The position numbers were made by a program, and so were the translations under genes. From NCBI RefSeq assembly GCF_009296315.1, contig NZ_WHLY01000002.1:1240001-1304000 (forward strand): a stretch of DNA of 64,000 bases, written 5' to 3'. This DNA is from Salmonirosea aquatica. GTDB taxonomy: Bacteria > Bacteroidota > Bacteroidia > Cytophagales > Spirosomataceae. Positions 8,180 to 16,302 of this stretch are shown in pieces (the stretch's first letter is position 1; each line of letters begins with the position of its first letter). The notes under the pieces were generated by a model. It saw only the letters and a program-made list of their open reading frames with translations. It had not been told where the DNA came from and did no database searches.

Positions 8180-9550
8180 ATGAAATTTAATCCAATTATG
8201 CGCCGAGGCCTTCTCGTGCTGGCCTTTGGTCTGGTATCCCTGATCGGCTTTGGACAGGGCCAGCAGGGAATCAGCGTAGATAAAATCATCGCCCGCGTAG
8301 ACAATTACTATATCCTTCGTTCCGAACTGGAAGAAATTTTTCAAAGCTACAAAGCCGAAGGCCAGCGTACGCCCGAACGCTGCCAATTGCTCGAATCGCT
8401 CATTATTAACAAGATGCTGCTGGCCAAAGCTGAGATAGACTCTGTTACGGTGGAAGAGGGCCAGGTAGACGACCAACTGGACGGCCGCATGAGCTACATG
8501 ATTCAGCGGTTCGGTTCAGAAAAAAACCTGGTGGAAGCCTACGGTAAAAGCGTCAACGAATTGAAAACCGAACTTCGTCAGCAAGTAAAGGATCAGGCTA
8601 TTGTGGAAACCATGCAGCAGAAAATTGCCGGCGACGTGAAGATAACGCCCAACGAGGTACGGCGGTTTTTCAACGCAATTCCCAAGGATAGCCTACCCTA
8701 TATTCCGTCGGAAGTGGAGGTAGGTCAGATTGTGCGCCTGGCGACCGTCACCAAGGAGCAAAAAGACAAGCTGCGCCAGCAGCTGCTCGACATTAAAAAG
8801 AAAGCCGAAGCTGGCGAAGATTTTGCCATGCTGGCCCAAATCTATTCTGAAGACCTGGGCTCGGCCAAAAATGGTGGCGACCTGGGCTTTGCCAAGCGCG
8901 GAGCTATGGTATCCGAGTTTGAAGGCGCCGCCCTGGCTTTGAAGCCCAATGAGATATCCGACATCGTGGAAAGCCAGTACGGTTTTCACCTAATTCAACT
9001 GCTCGAGGTACGGGGTGCCGAGTACCATGCCCGGCACATTCTGCTCCGGCCCGACTATAACCGGGGTACTGATATTACCGAAGCTACCCGCTATCTTGAC
9101 AGCCTGCACACGCTGATCGAGATCGATTCGCTTACCTTCGCGCAGGCCGCCAAGGCAAATTCCGAAGACAAAATGACGGCCGATGGCGGAGGACTCATTG
9201 TGGACCCCAATACGGGTCTGGCCCGCATACCCCTGGACGCCTCGATGGACCCGGCGCTCTACTTTGCGCTCGACAGCATGAAAGTAGGCGACGTAAGTGC
9301 CCCTATTTCCTACCGCACCGAAGATGGACGGTCGGCCATGCGGATTCTGTGGTACAAAAGCAAATCGGAGCCTCACACGGCCAACCTGCGCGACGACTAC
9401 GAAAAGCTGGCACAGATCGTACTTTCCAATAAGAAAAACAATGCGCTGGAAGAGTGGTTTAAGAAGGCGGCGGGGGATGTGTTCATCAGTGTGGACGAAG
9501 AATTCCAAAATTGCCAAATCTTCGGCCTGGCTCCGAAGGAAAATCAGTAG
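8180..9550 (+). CDS. SurA-like periplasmic chaperone / peptidyl-prolyl isomerase
   Basis: A 456-residue protein with a signal peptide (cut after about FGQGQ), a SurA-like N-terminal domain (ISVDKIIARVDNYYILRSE) and two parvulin domains (PSEVEVGQIVRL to QYGFHLIQLLEVRG, then YHARHILLRPDYN onward). The open frame starts at a TTG at 8156, but the ATG at 8180 gives a proper signal peptide; an ATG at 8198 is also possible. The expected role is chaperoning outer-membrane proteins such as the SusC and TonB receptors found elsewhere in the window. It follows the parvulin lipoprotein closely. Confidence 0.87.
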   Translation: MKFNPIMRRGLLVLAFGLVSLIGFGQGQQGISVDKIIARVDNYYILRSELEEIFQSYKAEGQRTPERCQLLESLIINKMLLAKAEIDSVTVEEGQVDDQLDGRMSYMIQRFGSEKNLVEAYGKSVNELKTELRQQVKDQAIVETMQQKIAGDVKITPNEVRRFFNAIPKDSLPYIPSEVEVGQIVRLATVTKEQKDKLRQQLLDIKKKAEAGEDFAMLAQIYSEDLGSAKNGGDLGFAKRGAMVSEFEGAALALKPNEISDIVESQYGFHLIQLLEVRGAEYHARHILLRPDYNRGTDITEATRYLDSLHTLIEIDSLTFAQAAKANSEDKMTADGGGLIVDPNTGLARIPLDASMDPALYFALDSMKVGDVSAPISYRTEDGRSAMRILWYKSKSEPHTANLRDDYEKLAQIVLSNKKNNALEEWFKKAAGDVFISVDEEFQNCQIFGLAPKENQ

Positions 9551-9554
9551 TTCC

Positions 9555-9596
9555 AAAAAAAGCTGATAGCTATTGGCTATTGGCTGATAGCTTTTT
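9555..9596. repeat. AT-rich repeat hairpin after the surA-like gene
   Basis: AAAAAGCT (ends 9564) is complementary to AGCTTTTT (9589-9596). Inside, GCTGATAGC occurs twice and GCTATTGG is repeated head to tail. It may act as a terminator. A related string (TTAGCGATTGGCTCTTAGC) lies between the susC and susD genes near 62017-62036. Confidence 0.5.
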
Positions 9597-9623
9597 ACTC
9601 TAAACCAACCCCGACTAACTAAC

Positions 9624-10586
9624 GTGAAATACCAATCGGATGTCGAAGCCGCCGAGGCGATGACGCAAGCTTACCAAAAACTCCGCACCGAAATCGGGCA
9701 GGTGATTGTAGGACAGGACGACGTAGTGAAACTACTGCTGACGGCCATTTTTTGTCAGGGACACTGCCTGCTGGTAGGGGTACCCGGCCTGGCCAAAACC
9801 CTGCTGATCCAGACCATTGCCTCATCCATGGATTTGAGCTTCAACCGTATTCAGTTTACCCCCGACCTCATGCCTTCGGATATTGTGGGTTCTGAAACCC
9901 TGGATCAGCAACGGAATTTCAAGTTTCTGCGCGGACCGGTTTTCGCCAACATCATCCTCGCGGATGAGATTAACCGTACGCCACCCAAAACCCAATCGGC
10001 TCTGCTGGAAGCCATGCAGGAGTACTCGGTGACCGTAGCCGGTCAGCGGCATGATCTATCGCGGCCGTTTTTCGTGCTGGCCACGCAGAATCCTATCGAA
10101 CAGGAAGGTACCTATCCCCTACCCGAAGCGCAGCTGGACCGCTTCATGTTCATGATTTCGCTGGACTACCCTTCCTACGCCGAAGAAGTGAGCATTGTGA
10201 AGAACACTACGACGGACGTGCGCTATCAGGTACAGGAAGTATTGAGTGGTGTAGATATTCAGGAGTTTCAGCATCTTGTACGCCGGGTACCTGTGACCGA
10301 CAACGTGATCGAGTACGCCGTAAAACTCGTCCAGAAAACCCGCCCGGATACCGGTCTTTCGGCCGCCGAAGCCAACGACTACCTGGAATGGGGCGCAGGT
10401 CCGCGTGCTTCGCAGGCCCTTATTCTTGCCGCTAAATGCAATGCCCTGCTGTCGGGTAAGTACTCACCTGATATTGAGGACGTGAAGGCCGTGGCGCTAC
10501 CCGTTTTGCGGCACCGCATCGTCCGTAATTTCAAGGCCGAAGCCGAAGGAATTACCGTGGATAATCTGATCGGGCGATTGGTTTAA
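9624..10586 (+). CDS. MoxR-family AAA+ ATPase
   Basis: A 320-residue AAA+ ATPase of the MoxR/RavA group. The Walker A motif is the family's GVPGLAKT at residues 52-59, and Walker B is ILADEINR near residues 111-118. The C-terminal lid domain (GPRASQALILAAKCNALL, DIEDVKAVALPVLRHRI) is complete. MoxR proteins usually help assemble or activate complexes with VWA proteins and sit beside DUF58 and VWA genes; here neither follows, so its client is unknown. The start is GTG; no ATG lies nearer to the conserved region. Confidence 0.85.
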   Translation: MKYQSDVEAAEAMTQAYQKLRTEIGQVIVGQDDVVKLLLTAIFCQGHCLLVGVPGLAKTLLIQTIASSMDLSFNRIQFTPDLMPSDIVGSETLDQQRNFKFLRGPVFANIILADEINRTPPKTQSALLEAMQEYSVTVAGQRHDLSRPFFVLATQNPIEQEGTYPLPEAQLDRFMFMISLDYPSYAEEVSIVKNTTTDVRYQVQEVLSGVDIQEFQHLVRRVPVTDNVIEYAVKLVQKTRPDTGLSAAEANDYLEWGAGPRASQALILAAKCNALLSGKYSPDIEDVKAVALPVLRHRIVRNFKAEAEGITVDNLIGRLV

Positions 10587-10686
10587 AATTAGCTGAAAAT
10601 TGAAAGTAGAGAGTTGATTGTTTAATTGTAGCAAAAAATGGCTCAGTCAACCAACCTATAAACTCCCTATTTTTTTATTCTATTTT

Positions 10687-10735
10687 AAGATTTGCGCCCG
10701 TCCTTACAGGAAATCAGCGCAAATCTTTTCTTTTT
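10687..10735 (+). terminator. Terminator of the moxR gene
   Basis: An 11-base perfect stem (AAGATTTGCGC / GCGCAAATCTT) with a 19-base loop is followed by TTCTTTTTG. It lies 100 bases after the MoxR stop; the rest of 10587-10818 is AT-rich leader for the dehydrogenase gene. Confidence 0.65.
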
Positions 10736-10818
10736 GTAGCAAAACTCAAAAAGAGAGATTTCCTATCACGCACCCTGTCATTACAATTACACGATTAAAC
10801 AATTAAACAAAAACTACC

Positions 10819-12408
10819 ATGTCCATCACAGGTAAAAACTATATTGGCTATTCGCAATCAGCTGAAAACGCCAAAACATTTCAATCATACGTTCCGGTAA
10901 AACATACGCACCTACCCGAAACATTTCATCCCGCTACTGCGGAAGAAGTAGAAAAAACCATGCAACTGGCCGAGCGAGCGTTTGACGAATACGCTGCCAT
11001 TCCGGCCAGTCAACGGGCCGATTTTTTAATGGCGATCACCGAAGAAATGATGGCTATGGGCGACGAATTATTGGAGCGCGCCCATCAGGAAACCGGCTTA
11101 CCCATGGGGCGTTTGCAGGGCGAGCGGGGCCGTACCATCAACCAGCTTACGCAGTTTGCCAATCTGATACGGGAGGGTTCCTGGGTCGAAGCGCGCGTGG
11201 ATACCGCCCAGCCCGACCGTACCCCCGCGCCCAAGCCCGATCTGCGGAAGATGCTGGTACCCATCGGTCCGATCGTGATTTTCGGTTCCAGCAATTTTCC
11301 CTTTGCCTATTCTATTGCGGGCGTCGATACGGCTCCGGCTTTGGCGGCGGGCAACCCGGTTATCCTCAAAGCCCATCCTGCCCACCCCGGTGTAAGCGAT
11401 CTCACAGCTCAGGCCATTGTCAAGGCGGCTCAGCGCACGGGTATGCCCAATGGCGTATTTTCCATGCTCTACGACGATGGCTATGAGGTAGGTACCGCCC
11501 TGGTGCAGCACCCCTATACCAAAGCGGTTGGCTTTACAGGATCCTTTAAGGGCGGCATGGCCCTCTACAAAATGGCGCAGGAGCGCGACGAACCCATACC
11601 CGTTTTTGCCGAAATGGGTAGCGTGAATCCAGTCGTGATCCTGCCTGATACGCTGGCCGCACATACGGAGTCGCTGGCAAAAACCCTGGCCGGATCGGTG
11701 ACACTGGGGGCCGGACAGTTTTGCACGAATCCGGGACTGGTGTTTACTTTGGATTCGCCCGCTCTGGATGAATTTGAGAAAATCTACGCCCGGGAAGTTG
11801 GTAAAATCACTTCCATGACGATGCTCACCGAGGGTATTCGGAAGAATTTTTTCAAACTACGCGACAAGGCTCTTGCTGAGGCCGGGGTAGAAACGTTGGT
11901 ACTTTCCGATGAAAAAGCAGAAGGTGAAAACCAATCTCAGGCTTCCATTGCGCGTGTAAGTGGCAAGGATTTTATCAAAAATCCAAACCTGCACGAGGAA
12001 GTGTTCGGTCCCTTCTCGTTATTAGTCGTTTGTGAGGATTCCATCGAATTGCAAGCTGCCCTGAAGCACATTCCCGGACAACTTACTACTTCGCTGATGG
12101 CCGATGCCGCCGAAGCCGCCGGGCATCCGCAGATTTTACGCCTCCTTTCGCGCCGGGCCGGAAGGTTCATTATGAATGGGGTACCTACGGGCGTAGAGGT
12201 ATGTGCGGCTATGCACCACGGCGGCCCATTCCCGTCTACCACCGACTCCCGGTTCACGTCCGTCGGGCGCGACGCTATCCTGCGTTTCGTGCGGCCACTC
12301 TCCTTCCAGGATTGGCCGGATAGCCTTTTGCCCGACGAGTTAAAGGACAGCAATCCGCTCGGAATCTGGCGTTTGGTTAATAATGAATTGACCCAGGACG
12401 CCATATAA
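10819..12408 (+). CDS. Alpha-ketoglutarate-semialdehyde (2,5-dioxovalerate) dehydrogenase
   Basis: A 529-residue NAD(P)-dependent aldehyde dehydrogenase of the long KGSADH type. This group oxidises 2,5-dioxovalerate to 2-oxoglutarate at the end of the oxidative pentose, glucarate or hydroxyproline pathways. The catalytic Cys is in GAGQFCTNPG (about residue 301), the general base Glu in FAEMGSVNP (about residue 263), and the cofactor loop in VGFTGSFKGG. The N-terminal start MSITGKNYIGYS and the length above 500 are typical of this subgroup. It stands alone between terminators. It could serve the sugar-acid locus at 38-47 kb, but that link is only inferred. Confidence 0.87.
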   Translation: MSITGKNYIGYSQSAENAKTFQSYVPVKHTHLPETFHPATAEEVEKTMQLAERAFDEYAAIPASQRADFLMAITEEMMAMGDELLERAHQETGLPMGRLQGERGRTINQLTQFANLIREGSWVEARVDTAQPDRTPAPKPDLRKMLVPIGPIVIFGSSNFPFAYSIAGVDTAPALAAGNPVILKAHPAHPGVSDLTAQAIVKAAQRTGMPNGVFSMLYDDGYEVGTALVQHPYTKAVGFTGSFKGGMALYKMAQERDEPIPVFAEMGSVNPVVILPDTLAAHTESLAKTLAGSVTLGAGQFCTNPGLVFTLDSPALDEFEKIYAREVGKITSMTMLTEGIRKNFFKLRDKALAEAGVETLVLSDEKAEGENQSQASIARVSGKDFIKNPNLHEEVFGPFSLLVVCEDSIELQAALKHIPGQLTTSLMADAAEAAGHPQILRLLSRRAGRFIMNGVPTGVEVCAAMHHGGPFPSTTDSRFTSVGRDAILRFVRPLSFQDWPDSLLPDELKDSNPLGIWRLVNNELTQDAI

Positions 12409-12432
12409 ATTGGTGGACCTGTTATATTCTTG

Positions 12433-12470
12433 ATTCCCCAAAAAGCGACTGCTTTTTGGGGAATTTTTCG
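12433..12470 (+). terminator. Strong terminator after the aldehyde dehydrogenase gene
   Basis: A 14-base perfect stem (ATTCCCCAAAAAGC / GCTTTTTGGGGAAT) with a four-base loop is followed by TTTT, 25 bases after the stop codon. Confidence 0.88.
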
Positions 12471-12510
12471 TTATAATTGTTCAGAAACAGGTGTGGTGTG
12501 GGATGTCGTT

Positions 12511-12575
12511 GTGCTGTCGGTTATTACCATCCGACAATGACCTTCCTACAACATCAGGTGGAAATATCTGACTAC
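12511..12575. repeat. Inverted-pair repeat, copy A
   Basis: GTGCTGTCGGTTATTACC reads on the minus strand as the same kind of unit as the plus-strand TCAGGTGGAAATATCTGAC at 12554-12572. Two similar roughly 20-base units therefore face each other with about 25 bases between. Related pairs occur at 13794-13875 and 14587-14670. Confidence 0.65.
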
Positions 12576-12630
12576 ACTGCAAAGGTTCACGGTTTTGCTC
12601 AACAAATTTTTATATTAAATACGACCTCAA

Positions 12631-12975
12631 ATGGTAAGCTCACAAATTCTGATTAAGAAAAATTTTAAAGAAATCAGTGATAAGGTTGACAAAGTGTATG
12701 ATAATTTTATTCTTGAAAGTGTAAATGATCACTGTTTGAGGATTGCCGTTATGAATGGAGAATATAAATGGCATTTCCACGAAAATACAGATGAGTTATT
12801 TTTGATTCTTGAAGGCTTACTCAAAATTGAATTTAAAGACAAGGAGCCCGTTTATTTAAAACCGGGTGATTTTATTAAAATACCTTCCAAAATAATTCAT
12901 AAAACAAGTGCTATCAATAGAACAGTAAATTTGACCGTTGAAAAAAATGTAGAGGACACAATTTTCGTTGAATAA
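12631..12975 (+). CDS. Small cupin-domain protein
   Basis: A 114-residue single-domain cupin. The metal-binding motif 1 is seen as KWHFHENTDELFLILEG (His-X-His, then Glu) and motif 2 as YLKPGDFIKIPSKIIHKT (Pro-Gly, then His). Such small cupins bind a metal and act as sugar or keto-acid isomerases, dioxygenases or sensors; the substrate cannot be told. The gene is clearly AT-richer than its neighbours and rich in Lys/Ile/Asn codons. It lies between copies of the inverted-pair repeat, so it may be recently acquired. Confidence 0.8.
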   Translation: MVSSQILIKKNFKEISDKVDKVYDNFILESVNDHCLRIAVMNGEYKWHFHENTDELFLILEGLLKIEFKDKEPVYLKPGDFIKIPSKIIHKTSAINRTVNLTVEKNVEDTIFVE

Positions 12976-13049
12976 GCAATGCCAGGGCCACTGGGAGTAT
13001 GTTCGTCCAAAAGTAATCTTGGCCTCGAAATCTTCCATCTTCTAGAATG

Positions 13050-13086
13050 TTAGGTGGACACACCTGACAGCACGGCGACACCTGAC
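13050..13086. repeat. Repeat unit with internal palindrome
   Basis: TTAGGTGGACACACCTGACA contains AGGTG-GACA-CACCT and continues into GCACGGCGACACCTGAC. It resembles the units in the inverted-pair repeats nearby. It overlaps the 5' end of an open frame whose true start is probably further downstream. Confidence 0.55.
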
Positions 13087-13152
13087 TTTCCCCCAACGAA
13101 AGGTATCTACCCAACGTCAGTTCTAAACCCCCAAACACTAGCTGTACCAGAG

Positions 13153-13653
13153 ATGATGGAAGGTGTTCCCAAGGAATCGAAAACGGAATTTGAGTGGGCG
13201 ATGTTTATTTCGATCTGGGGATTTGTACTGCTCGCCTTACCGGCGCTTTATATGAGTATTAGGGGTGCTCATATAAAAAAAGAAATAATTGAAAATCAAG
13301 TCTACGAAACGGCAACGATAAGTGGGATTGAGATGGTAAAAAGATCCAGACCCCTAACACTTTATGTAAGATTTCACTACCGGTACTCTTACCAAAATCA
13401 GGTTTTCGTATATCGTGTAGATTATAAATATCAACGCTATTTCGTCAATTTCACCAAAGACAAATGGAGCCTGATAGAGGGTGCGCACTTTCCTGTCATT
13501 CTCTCCTCAGAAGATCCGTCCAAACACCGGATATTGATCTTTTGGTCCGATTTCTCCAAATTCAATCTACCTTTCCCGGATTCGCTAAAATGGAGCGAAA
13601 AAGTCTTTTATAATAAAATAACGAAATTCAAAGAATTGACGAGCGTATACTAA
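13153..13653 (+). CDS. Small membrane protein of unknown function
   Basis: About 166 residues from the ATG at 13153. The open frame extends back to 13054, but that stretch is repeat sequence. One clear transmembrane helix occurs near the N-terminus (MFISIWGFVLLALPALYMSI). It is followed by a soluble domain rich in beta strands and aromatic residues (LYVRFHYRYSYQNQVFVYRVDY) that resembles DUF3592-like small membrane proteins. That family link is tentative. The gene is AT-rich and isolated, flanked by repeats on both sides. Confidence 0.6.
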   Translation: MMEGVPKESKTEFEWAMFISIWGFVLLALPALYMSIRGAHIKKEIIENQVYETATISGIEMVKRSRPLTLYVRFHYRYSYQNQVFVYRVDYKYQRYFVNFTKDKWSLIEGAHFPVILSSEDPSKHRILIFWSDFSKFNLPFPDSLKWSEKVFYNKITKFKELTSVY

Positions 13654-13680
13654 CGGTTGAAATTTATATTTTTTCTACAA

Positions 13681-13776
13681 TCAGGTGAAAATATCTGACT
13701 GTATTATTTCCTGGAACACCCATGACTCCGCTAAAAACGCCTCGTAATCTTCCGGCGTATCCAGGTCGTTAACGCC
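13681..13776 (-). pseudogene. Remnant of the 3' end of a mocA-like gene
   Basis: Read on the minus strand, 13776 to 13720 encodes GVNDLDTPEDYEAFLA. This is nearly the same as the C-terminus of the intact mocA-like protein at 14686-15276 (GVIDLDTPEDYEAFLAK). DNA identity is roughly 84 percent over 60 bases. After this the frame runs into a repeat unit and stops at 13681. Nothing of the remaining 180 residues is present. It is a partial duplicate or the residue of a deletion between repeats. Confidence 0.8.
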
Positions 13777-13793
13777 TTTTTTCGTGCTGTCGG

Positions 13794-13875
13794 TTGTTTC
13801 CTTCTGGTACTGGTAGTGGACAGAGTAGGGCACTTATCTCTTTCTGCAAAGTCAGGTAAAAACACCCGACAACAC
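13794..13875. repeat. Inverted-pair repeat, copy B
   Basis: GTGCTGTCGGTTGTTTCC at the left and GTCAGGTAAAAACACCCGAC at the right are facing units. The spacer ends AGGGCACTTATCTCTTTCTGCAAA, closely matching the spacer in copy C (AGGGCACCTGCCTGTTTTCTGCAAA). Confidence 0.7.
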
Positions 13876-13896
13876 TACAAAAACAACACTACAAGT

Positions 13897-14544
13897 CTAA
13901 TACCTGGGTTGACCGTCGTTTGCTGTTGGCCTAATTAGCGTAGCTTTGTCCTCTCCAATCCAATAATAAAGGTTGTAATAGTAATTTGAAATTGCAGAAA
14001 CTGCTTTTTGTAGCTCCTTGTCTGATTCTGTACACTTCATTTTCTTATCCCATCGGGCACGCGTATCAGAATAAAAATATACATACCAAGCCACATCCGC
14101 TTCTTTGGTTCCAGACGTGATTACCCAACTGCCCTCCGTGGCACGAATATTGTCCAAGATCCGAACTGACACTTCTTTTGAAAGTTGGCCATCGAACCAG
14201 GTGCTGTCGATCACCCCTTTGCCATTGACTCTAAACTTAAACAACCCATAGGACGGTTTACAACTGGCCGGTTCTATGCCTACACCCGCGGACAGTCGAT
14301 CATTCAAACTTTTGCCGGTTGCATCCGAAAATCGAAAATTTTCGGGTTTGAAGTTTGATCTATCGATAATTTTAGACTTATGCGGCGGAAGCGGCTCAAA
14401 TCCTGGCTTTGGAAACAATTCAATATTTGCTGGATGAACCCTATGTTCCGAATTTTGAGAAAACACAGAAAATCCACAGAGGATGCATAAACAAAAAGTA
14501 AGCACCCCCTTGTTATGGATAACCACCTTTTCCAACAGTTCCAT
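13897..14544 (-). CDS. Secreted protein of unknown function
   Basis: A 215-residue protein with a signal peptide (GVLTFCLCILCGFSVFSQ, cut after about residue 30). The mature part holds a segment, about residues 100-150 (FKFRVNGKGVIDSTWFDG to SWVITSG), that recalls the small beta-rich domains of secreted Bacteroidota proteins related to TonB C-terminal domains; the match is weak. AT-rich base use and its place between two repeat copies suggest that it belongs to the accessory strip. No function is assigned. Confidence 0.6.
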   Translation of the reverse strand: MELLEKVVIHNKGVLTFCLCILCGFSVFSQNSEHRVHPANIELFPKPGFEPLPPHKSKIIDRSNFKPENFRFSDATGKSLNDRLSAGVGIEPASCKPSYGLFKFRVNGKGVIDSTWFDGQLSKEVSVRILDNIRATEGSWVITSGTKEADVAWYVYFYSDTRARWDKKMKCTESDKELQKAVSAISNYYYNLYYWIGEDKATLIRPTANDGQPRY

Positions 14545-14586
14545 CTAAAAAATCGTTTAATCATCTACTTTGTGCTGGTTCTTTCC

Positions 14587-14670
14587 GTACTGTCGAGTGT
14601 TTCCACCTAACAGCCGCCAGAACAGGGCACCTGCCTGTTTTCTGCAAAATCAGGTGGAAACAACTGACTT
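14587..14670. repeat. Inverted-pair repeat, copy C
   Basis: GTACTGTCGAGTGTTTCCACC (left, minus-strand unit) and TCAGGTGGAAACAACTGAC (right, 14651-14669) are facing copies. The right unit directly abuts the 3' end of the mocA-like gene, as does the unit at 13681 beside the mocA remnant. Confidence 0.7.
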
Positions 14671-14685
14671 CACAACTGATTTCCA

Positions 14686-15276
14686 TCACTTCGCCAAAAA
14701 CGCCTCATAATCCTCCGGCGTATCCAGATCGATAACACCTTGATCAAAATCCACGAAAGCTACGTCAGTCAAATGCTTTTCCAGCAAAGGTTTCGCTCCA
14801 TGATCGCCTGTGAGTTGGGTGAGTTCGGCCAGTAATTCGCGTCCGATGAGTACAGGTACCCCCCACTGCTTTTTGTAGCGACACGCCACCGCTTTCTTAC
14901 CCGATTCCTGAAAAGTAGCTGCCATTTGTTCCAGTAACGCGGTGGTGAGGTAGGGTTGGTCGCAGACCAGCATCAGCACGCCGTCCAGTTTGGGTTCGGT
15001 CATGTACAACCCGGCCAAACCTACCTTGATGGAGGTGGCCATACCTTCCGGCCAGAACGCATTGTCTACGATCGTCACAGGGTACCCTGCCAGTTCGGGA
15101 ACCACCTCGGCTTTATTGGCCCCTACCACCACGATCACCGGGCGCTGCTTCGTGGCCAGAGCCGTTTCAACGGTGGTTTGTAACATACTTTTGCCGGCAT
15201 CCAGCGCGAGGGTCTGCTTGGGTCGGCCCATGCGCTGTGAAGCGCCAGCGGCCAGAATTATTATTCCTATCGTCAT
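14686..15276 (-). CDS. MocA/MobA-like nucleotidyltransferase
   Basis: A 196-residue NTP transferase of the MobA-like fold. Members transfer CMP or GMP to molybdopterin to finish the molybdenum cofactor. The nucleotide-binding signature LAAGASQRMGRPKQ is at residues 8-21, the metal-binding motif is GVLMLVCDQPYL, and the C-terminal GVIDLDTPEDY motif is intact. No molybdenum enzyme gene is in the window, so whether it acts as MocA (cytidylyltransferase) remains open. It is downstream of truA on the same strand with a 52-base gap. Confidence 0.83.
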   Translation of the reverse strand: MTIGIIILAAGASQRMGRPKQTLALDAGKSMLQTTVETALATKQRPVIVVVGANKAEVVPELAGYPVTIVDNAFWPEGMATSIKVGLAGLYMTEPKLDGVLMLVCDQPYLTTALLEQMAATFQESGKKAVACRYKKQWGVPVLIGRELLAELTQLTGDHGAKPLLEKHLTDVAFVDFDQGVIDLDTPEDYEAFLAK

Positions 15277-15328
15277 ACTTTCCGTTGTTGGCTTTCGGTA
15301 ATGATCCGTCAGCGTTATTTTTAATAAA

Positions 15329-16096
15329 TCAGGTAAAGTTCAGATAATCAGGCCTTACAATTTCAGAAGGGTACCCTACCTCGACCAGAAACAGTCCGTG
15401 GGCCGGTGCCTGTGCTCCGGCATGCTTTCGGTTTTTGGCCAGAATAATATTTTCAAAATCAGCTACGGTTTGCTTACCCGTACCCACATCCAGCAGGGTA
15501 CCCACCAGTGCGCGCACCATACCCCGCAGAAACCGATTGGCTTGTATTCTGAATATTAAGGTACCCCCTGCCCACTGCCATTCGGCGGTGGTGATCGTGC
15601 ACAAAAAAGTTTTGACGTCGGTATGTACCTTACTGAAACTCTCAAAATCGTCGAATTTCAGCAGTAATGCCGCCGCTGCATTCATGGCTTCCAGATCCAG
15701 ATCAGGACGAAATAGGTAGGCCTGATTTGTTAAAAAGGGATTTTTATGCCGGATGATGCGGTATTCATAGCGACGGTACGTAGCCGCAAAACGGGCGTGG
15801 ACTTCGGCTTCGACCGGAAAAATACGGCGTACGGCCAGATCGTAAGACAGAATGCTGTTCAGGCGATATACCAGCTTTTCGGGATCTGCCAGGGGTACCT
15901 GCGAATCAAAATGCGCAAACTGCTGCCCGGCGTGCACGCCCGCATCGGTGCGGCTGCTGCCGACGATTTCGACGGGCTGCCGCAGAATGGTAGCCATAGC
16001 TTCTTCGAGCGTTTGCTGTACCGAGCGGCCCTTGACCTGCCGCTGCCAGCCGATAAAATCCGTGCCTTTGTAGCTGAGTTCGATAAAGTACCGCAT
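15329..16096 (-). CDS. truA: tRNA pseudouridine(38-40) synthase TruA
   Basis: A 255-residue pseudouridine synthase that modifies uridines 38-40 of the tRNA anticodon arm. The catalytic Asp is D51 in SSRTDAGVHAGQQFAHFD. The motifs YKGTDFIGWQRQ near the N-terminus and ANRFLRGMVRALVGTLLDVG near the C-terminus are typical. Length is usual for the family. It is divergent from glnS, so two genes of tRNA function share one intergenic region of about 200 bases. Confidence 0.95.
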   Translation of the reverse strand: MRYFIELSYKGTDFIGWQRQVKGRSVQQTLEEAMATILRQPVEIVGSSRTDAGVHAGQQFAHFDSQVPLADPEKLVYRLNSILSYDLAVRRIFPVEAEVHARFAATYRRYEYRIIRHKNPFLTNQAYLFRPDLDLEAMNAAAALLLKFDDFESFSKVHTDVKTFLCTITTAEWQWAGGTLIFRIQANRFLRGMVRALVGTLLDVGTGKQTVADFENIILAKNRKHAGAQAPAHGLFLVEVGYPSEIVRPDYLNFT

Positions 16097-16216
16097 GGCG
16101 CAAAGATAGGCAGAAAAGCCCGCGGCCGCGTTTGTTTCTCTCCCGCGCCATCCTCAGAATATTTTTTACTTCGCAACAACTCCGCAATTTCTTTTCTATC
16201 CTAGCATGAAGAACCG

Positions 16217-16224
16217 TAACTTTG
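16217..16224 (+). promoter_or_regulatory. -7 promoter box of glnS
   Basis: An exact TAnnTTTG box (TAACTTTG) lies 79 bases before the glnS ATG, with T-rich sequence (TTTTCT) 20-25 bases upstream in place of a clear -33 box. Confidence 0.5.
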
Positions 16225-16302
16225 GGAATTCCTGGCGCAGTGTATAGCGTTCTTTATTGGAATTCTTCTAAAACCAGGAATTCGGAACCAAGTACCCGTA
16301 TC

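Noticed and set aside
12511-14670. Repeat units considered as a CRISPR array
   Set aside because: Spacing is irregular, orientation alternates, units are imperfect and whole genes lie between them; no cas gene is present.
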